Assembly: GCA_964352985.1 (NCBI GenBank)
Contig: CAYGUK010000010.1
Location: 1 to 56,319, forward strand
From: CAYGUK01 sp964352985
GTDB lineage: Bacteria > Pseudomonadota > Gammaproteobacteria > JAHCLG01
DNA length: 56,319 nucleotides
Reading direction: 5' to 3'
Each line of letters opens with the position of its first letter. Positions within the stretch are counted from its first letter, which is position 1. A program made the position numbers and the translations under genes. This document shows positions 52,692-56,319 of the stretch, one piece after another. Below the pieces are notes generated by a model, which was given only the letters and a program-made list of their open reading frames with translations, searched no databases and was not told the origin of the DNA.

Positions 52692-53702
52692 TTAAATTTG
52701 AATTAGAAACTGATTAAGTTTAATTTCTGTAACAGAGAGAGTTAAATCAGTAATTTGACGAATAACTTCAATATTTGTCAAACAATGTTGGCTCACATGA
52801 TTAGTAATAAAAGCACCTCTTTTAGCTATCGTAAGATATAACAATAACTGATCAGCAAGATACTCATCCACCATCGCACCACTTTCAATAAAAGCAGATG
52901 CTCTTTGACATAAGTTTTTTGCAACCGACTCGAGCGGGATCCCTCTTTTACCGATAGCATCAAAACAAATTTGATGCGAACCATTATTTAATAGCAAAGC
53001 CAATGCGTTTCCAGGTCCTACTGATGTCACTTGTTGTAAAATTGAATGATCATCAGTGAGAGAAAATTCTTTTTTAATGATCTCCCATTCTCTTGTCAAA
53101 ATTGAAAACGGAATACCACTAACAAAACCCTGCAACATTGGATCTAACCATTTTACTTTTTCAGTTAAATTTATTGGCATTAAATTAAAAGTAGGTTCAA
53201 TCATCAAAGTCCACTCGCCCCCACCAGCAGGATAAAAACCAAAACGCTTTTTCCATAAATGATATTCTAAACCTAATTTTTTGAGCAACGGTAAAAAACT
53301 ATGTTCCATAAAACTTAATGAAGGCGACATGCCATTATGCGTGCCCCCCTCAAACCGCACTGTTGAACGGCTTTTCGCATTCATGAGTATTGGTAAAACA
53401 GTTTGGCAAACTAGCGTCGTACTTCCTGCGGTAGCAATAGGAAAATGATAATCACCACTTGTAATCGCTTTAGGTTCAAACGTTAGTTCTTGTGATCCTA
53501 AAAAAGCATTAGTCACCTTTGCTTGAGTAATTTCACGACAAGCATTCACTGCCGTTAAATGTTGTCGCAATAAGCCAGGTTTATTGCGATTTGCACGTAT
53601 ATTAATAATTTTAATCGGGACTAATAATAAGCTTGCTAAAGTCAAAGACGTTCTTAAAATTTGCCCGCCTCCTTCACCTAAACAACCATCAATAATTATC
53701 AT
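52692..53702 (-). CDS. rtcA: RNA 3'-terminal phosphate cyclase
   Basis: Converts RNA 3'-phosphate to 2',3'-cyclic phosphate with ATP. I start at the ATG at 53702 (MIIIDGCLGEGGGQILR), 2 bp after the rtcB stop and with AAGGG upstream; an in-frame ATG at 53720 would overlap rtcB and add six residues. The 336 residues carry GEGGGQILRTSLTLASLL, TAGSTTLVCQTVLPILM, RFGFYPAGGGEW and, near the C terminus, HVSQHCLTNIEVIRQI with the catalytic-type His. It forms the RNA-repair operon with rtcB. Confidence 0.96.
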   Translation of the reverse strand: MIIIDGCLGEGGGQILRTSLTLASLLLVPIKIINIRANRNKPGLLRQHLTAVNACREITQAKVTNAFLGSQELTFEPKAITSGDYHFPIATAGSTTLVCQTVLPILMNAKSRSTVRFEGGTHNGMSPSLSFMEHSFLPLLKKLGLEYHLWKKRFGFYPAGGGEWTLMIEPTFNLMPINLTEKVKWLDPMLQGFVSGIPFSILTREWEIIKKEFSLTDDHSILQQVTSVGPGNALALLLNNGSHQICFDAIGKRGIPLESVAKNLCQRASAFIESGAMVDEYLADQLLLYLTIAKRGAFITNHVSQHCLTNIEVIRQITDLTLSVTEIKLNQFLIQI

Positions 53703-53704
53703 CT

Positions 53705-54928
53705 TTAACCCTTCACACAAATCACTTGCTTCAATGTATATAAAATTTCAACTAAATCACTTTGCGCAGCCATGACTTTATCGATATCTTTATACGCCAT
53801 TGGAATTTCATCAATCACATCCTTATCTTTGCGACATTCAACACCTTCTGTTGCTTTAATTTGATCTTCTACACTAAATGTTTTTTTGGCTTCAGTGCGA
53901 GACATCACACGACCTGCGCCATGAGAACAACTATTAAAACTGTCAGTATTTCCCAATCCCCGAACGATAAATGATTTAGCACCCATGCTACCCGGAATAA
54001 TGCCTAATCTACCTTTTTCAGCATTTACCGCGCCTTTACGTGTCACATAAACTTCTTCACCGAAATGGAATTCACGGGCGATATAATTATGATGACAATT
54101 CACCACTAATTCCTCACAAGTAAAAGGAATTGCCAGTGTTTTCTTTAACGCGATAATGGCGTTCTCTAACATAATTTCACGATTACAGTAAGCAAAACGC
54201 TGAGCCCAATCGACTGCTTGCACATAATCTTTAAAGTGTGGACTTTCTTCACGAAGATAAGCGAGATCTTTATTGGGTGTTTTAATACCAAGATCATCCA
54301 TTTCTTTTTTCGCTTTTGAAATAAAATAATTTCCAATTCTATTTCCCACACCACGTGAACCAGAATGCAACATGATCCAAACGTTATTTGTTTCATCTAA
54401 ACAAAGTTCAACAAAATGATTTCCAGTCCCTAACGTTCCAAGATGATGTAAATTATTTGATTGTTTAATTGCAGGATGCTTCTCACAAATTAACTTAAAT
54501 TCTGGCAATAGTGTTTGCCAAGTAGCAGCTACTTTTTCAGGAACATCATACCAAGCACCACGATCATTTTTACCAGAATGTTTTGAACGACCGTGTGGAA
54601 TACTACGCTCAAAACTCGAACGGATTGCACTAAGCTTATCTGGTAACAATTTCGCATCCAGAGAAGTTTTCATAGCCACCATCCCGCAGCCTAAATCAAC
54701 ACCAACAGCTGCGGGAATAACTGCACGAACACTTGGAATAACAGATCCAATTGTCGCCCCAATACCCATATGAGCATCAGGCATGATCGCAATATGTTTA
54801 TAAATAAAATCTAACTGTGCAATTTGTTCAACTTGAATTTTTGAATTATTATCAAATGGCACATCTTTAATCCACGCCTTAATAGGCACAGCTTGTTCAC
54901 TGTTAGAAATAGTTAAATAGTTTTTCAT
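53705..54928 (-). CDS. rtcB: RNA-splicing ligase RtcB
   Basis: GTP-dependent ligase joining 3'-phosphate or 2',3'-cyclic-phosphate ends to 5'-OH ends. The 407 residues equal the E. coli protein. Motifs are MPDAHMGIGATIGSVIPS, GVDLGCGMVAMKT (metal-binding Asp and Cys), LGTLGTGNHFVEL, MLHSGSRGVGNRIG, GSMGAKSFIVRG, and NSCSHGAGRVMSRTEAKK with the guanylylated histidine. It is the first gene of rtcBA, behind a sigma-54 promoter and divergent from rtcR. Confidence 0.97.
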   Translation of the reverse strand: MKNYLTISNSEQAVPIKAWIKDVPFDNNSKIQVEQIAQLDFIYKHIAIMPDAHMGIGATIGSVIPSVRAVIPAAVGVDLGCGMVAMKTSLDAKLLPDKLSAIRSSFERSIPHGRSKHSGKNDRGAWYDVPEKVAATWQTLLPEFKLICEKHPAIKQSNNLHHLGTLGTGNHFVELCLDETNNVWIMLHSGSRGVGNRIGNYFISKAKKEMDDLGIKTPNKDLAYLREESPHFKDYVQAVDWAQRFAYCNREIMLENAIIALKKTLAIPFTCEELVVNCHHNYIAREFHFGEEVYVTRKGAVNAEKGRLGIIPGSMGAKSFIVRGLGNTDSFNSCSHGAGRVMSRTEAKKTFSVEDQIKATEGVECRKDKDVIDEIPMAYKDIDKVMAAQSDLVEILYTLKQVICVKG

Positions 54929-54961
54929 ATTTTTGCCTCTATCATTTTCTACCCTATCCTA

Positions 54962-54978
54962 TTGCAGGCATGATGCCA
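54962..54978 (-). promoter_or_regulatory. Sigma-54 promoter for rtcBA
   Basis: Reading leftward, TGGCATCATGCCTGCAA has the invariant GG and GC separated by exactly 10 bp (consensus TGGCAC-N5-TTGCA; 9 of 11 conserved positions). Transcription would start near 54952, about 24 nt before the rtcB ATG, which is preceded by a GAGGC ribosome site. Together with the divergent RtcR gene this gives a complete activator-dependent promoter. Confidence 0.8.
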
Positions 54979-55102
54979 AATGCGTGATATTTTTTTAACT
55001 CACTGATTAATTGCAATATTAAATCACTTTCACCAATTCCTTTTCGTGATAACGTTAATTATAATATATAATATTAGATAGATTTTATAAAATTGGATAA
55101 AT

Positions 55103-56319
55103 ATGAAAACAATCGCCTATGGCTTTCTTGGTACCACGCTAGATTTTTATACTCGGAAAAGAGAACGCTTTGAAAAATGGCGTCCAAGCATTGCACTTTG
55201 CGCGCAACAAGATTTAATTATCGATGAATTCAATCTTTGGTACGACACTGCTTATGAGGCATTAGCAAAATTAATTTGTCACGATATTCACGCAGTGTCC
55301 CCAGATACTCAAGTCAATTTAATTCAATTATCGATAAAAAATCCCTGGGATTTTGAAGAAGTTTACGCCCAACTTTATGATTATTTTCAATCACAAAATT
55401 TTAATGAACAAGATCAATATTTACTTCATATCACAACAGGCACACATGTCGCACAAATTTGCATGTATTTATTAACTGAATCACATTATTTTAAAGGTCA
55501 ACTAATACAAACCTCGCCGCAAAAAAATCAACAGCATGCTAATGGTATTTATTCTATTATCGACTTAAATCTAGCTAAATATGATCAAATTGCTTCTCGC
55601 TTTCAGCAAGAACAACTACAAGGCCAAGATTTTTTAAAAAATGGTATCGCCACAAAAAATAAAGCTTTCAATCAATTAATTTCAGAAATCGAAACAGTGG
55701 CTATTCGCTCCAAAGCCCCAATATTACTCACGGGTTCCACAGGTGTTGGAAAATCTCAGTTAGCCAATCGTATTTATCAATTAAAAGTGCAACGTGATTT
55801 AATTAACGGTGAATTCGTTGCCGTCAACTGTGCCACCTTAAAAGGTGACAGCGCCATGTCAACATTATTTGGTCATGTAAAAGGCGCCTTCACCGGTGCG
55901 ATTAATCAACGTAAAGGATTTCTATTAAAAGCCGATCTTGGATTATTATTTTTAGATGAAATCGGCGAGCTCGGATTAGATGAACAAACGATGTTATTAC
56001 ATGCCATCGAAAATAAATGTTTTTATCCAGTAGGTAGCGATAAAACTTTTAAAAGTGATTTTCAATTAATTGCAGGAACTAATCAAAATTTAAGAGAGAA
56101 AATTCAGCAAGGTTTATTTCGTGAAGATCTCTTAACACGAATTAATCTTTGGCATTATCATTTACCTATGCTCAAAGAACGTAAAGAAGACATAGAACCG
56201 AATATTGAATATGAATTACAGCAATTCAATAAAATAAATAATATAAAGATCGAGTTTAATAAAGAAGCACAAACCAAATTCATTAAGTTTGCTAAATCGC
56301 AACAAGCAAGATGGTCTGG
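55103..56319 (+). CDS. rtcR: RtcR, sigma-54-dependent activator of rtcBA (partial)
   Basis: The frame is open from the ATG at 55103 to the window edge, about 405 of an expected 530 or so residues. The N terminus (about 1-180; AYGFLGTTLDFY, and LLHITTGTHVAQI near residue 112) is the CARF-type ligand domain of RtcR. The AAA+ domain follows: Walker A LLTGSTGVGKSQLANRIY (residues 209-226), the sigma-54-contacting GAFTGA loop (261-266) and Walker B LGLLFLDEIGEL. The C-terminal helix-turn-helix lies outside the window. It faces the rtcBA promoter and presumably activates it on sensing damaged-RNA ends. Confidence 0.95.
   Translation, partial: MKTIAYGFLGTTLDFYTRKRERFEKWRPSIALCAQQDLIIDEFNLWYDTAYEALAKLICHDIHAVSPDTQVNLIQLSIKNPWDFEEVYAQLYDYFQSQNFNEQDQYLLHITTGTHVAQICMYLLTESHYFKGQLIQTSPQKNQQHANGIYSIIDLNLAKYDQIASRFQQEQLQGQDFLKNGIATKNKAFNQLISEIETVAIRSKAPILLTGSTGVGKSQLANRIYQLKVQRDLINGEFVAVNCATLKGDSAMSTLFGHVKGAFTGAINQRKGFLLKADLGLLFLDEIGELGLDEQTMLLHAIENKCFYPVGSDKTFKSDFQLIAGTNQNLREKIQQGLFREDLLTRINLWHYHLPMLKERKEDIEPNIEYELQQFNKINNIKIEFNKEAQTKFIKFAKSQQARWS

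Overview
The window reads as an AT-rich gammaproteobacterial chromosome segment, most likely from the Legionellales or another host-associated relative. That placement is inferred from gene content (RpfE-like gene beside recJ, RtcR-rtcBA, ppsR-ppsA, gamma-type PheA and NrdA) and from a eukaryote-like SNARE protein. It was not tested with a phylogeny. Most of the sequence is housekeeping, with a patchwork accessory zone at about 42.2-44.0 kb and 47.5-52.6 kb. No CRISPR array, intact insertion sequence or prophage was seen.

Layout. 1-9.5 kb holds the tail of an unidentified gene, a leftward run thrC / RpfE-like / MFS / recJ, three small genes, and the leftward pair alaC-hom. Threonine synthesis is thus split by the small genes. 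9.5-11.1 kb has three rightward genes (Mth938-like, DinB, peptide deformylase). 11.1-15.2 kb is a tightly overlapping leftward operon: SPFH protein, NfeD, CHASE histidine kinase, response regulator. 15.3-18.3 kb has MsrC and a translationally coupled CBS/cystathionine gamma-lyase pair (reverse transsulfuration). 18.3-22 kb holds small membrane and hypothetical genes, coaX and a TPR-like protein. 22-26.6 kb is nrdAB, behind a long leader containing a 17-bp-arm hairpin. 26.6-36.8 kb has an orphan gene, an MFS transporter, divergent ppsR/ppsA, a 12-repeat Sel1 protein, obg, a DAHP synthase and pheA.

36.8-44 kb is a type I secretion operon (LapB-like ABC exporter, HlyD-like adaptor, GGDEF-EAL protein). 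It sits next to the wreck of the giant RTX/BapA-like adhesin it probably exported. 44-47.5 kb has rpmA-rplU divergent from ispB, a fructose-6-phosphate aldolase-like gene and a LuxR regulator. 47.9-50.7 kb has tRNA-Pro(CGG), an alpha/beta hydrolase, a small orphan gene, a truncated oxidoreductase, decayed sequence and a LuxR regulator with an NTF2-like sensor. 50.9-52.2 kb holds an exonuclease/phosphatase-family lipoprotein and the most striking gene of the window. This is a 113-residue protein whose N-terminal half matches a synaptobrevin-type R-SNARE at 15 of 16 heptad layers, including the central arginine, followed by a Cys-Cys-Cys motif instead of a membrane helix. The window ends with the RNA repair operon rtcBA, a near-consensus sigma-54 promoter in front of it, and its divergent activator rtcR, cut by the window edge.

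How the parts work together: amino-acid supply (thrC, hom, alaC, DAHP synthase, pheA, CBS/CGL), dNTP supply (nrdAB), gluconeogenesis control (ppsR/ppsA), and envelope or surface functions (SPFH/NfeD with its kinase, T1SS with c-di-GMP). Superimposed on these are probable host-interaction proteins (SNARE mimic, Sel1 protein, TPR protein).
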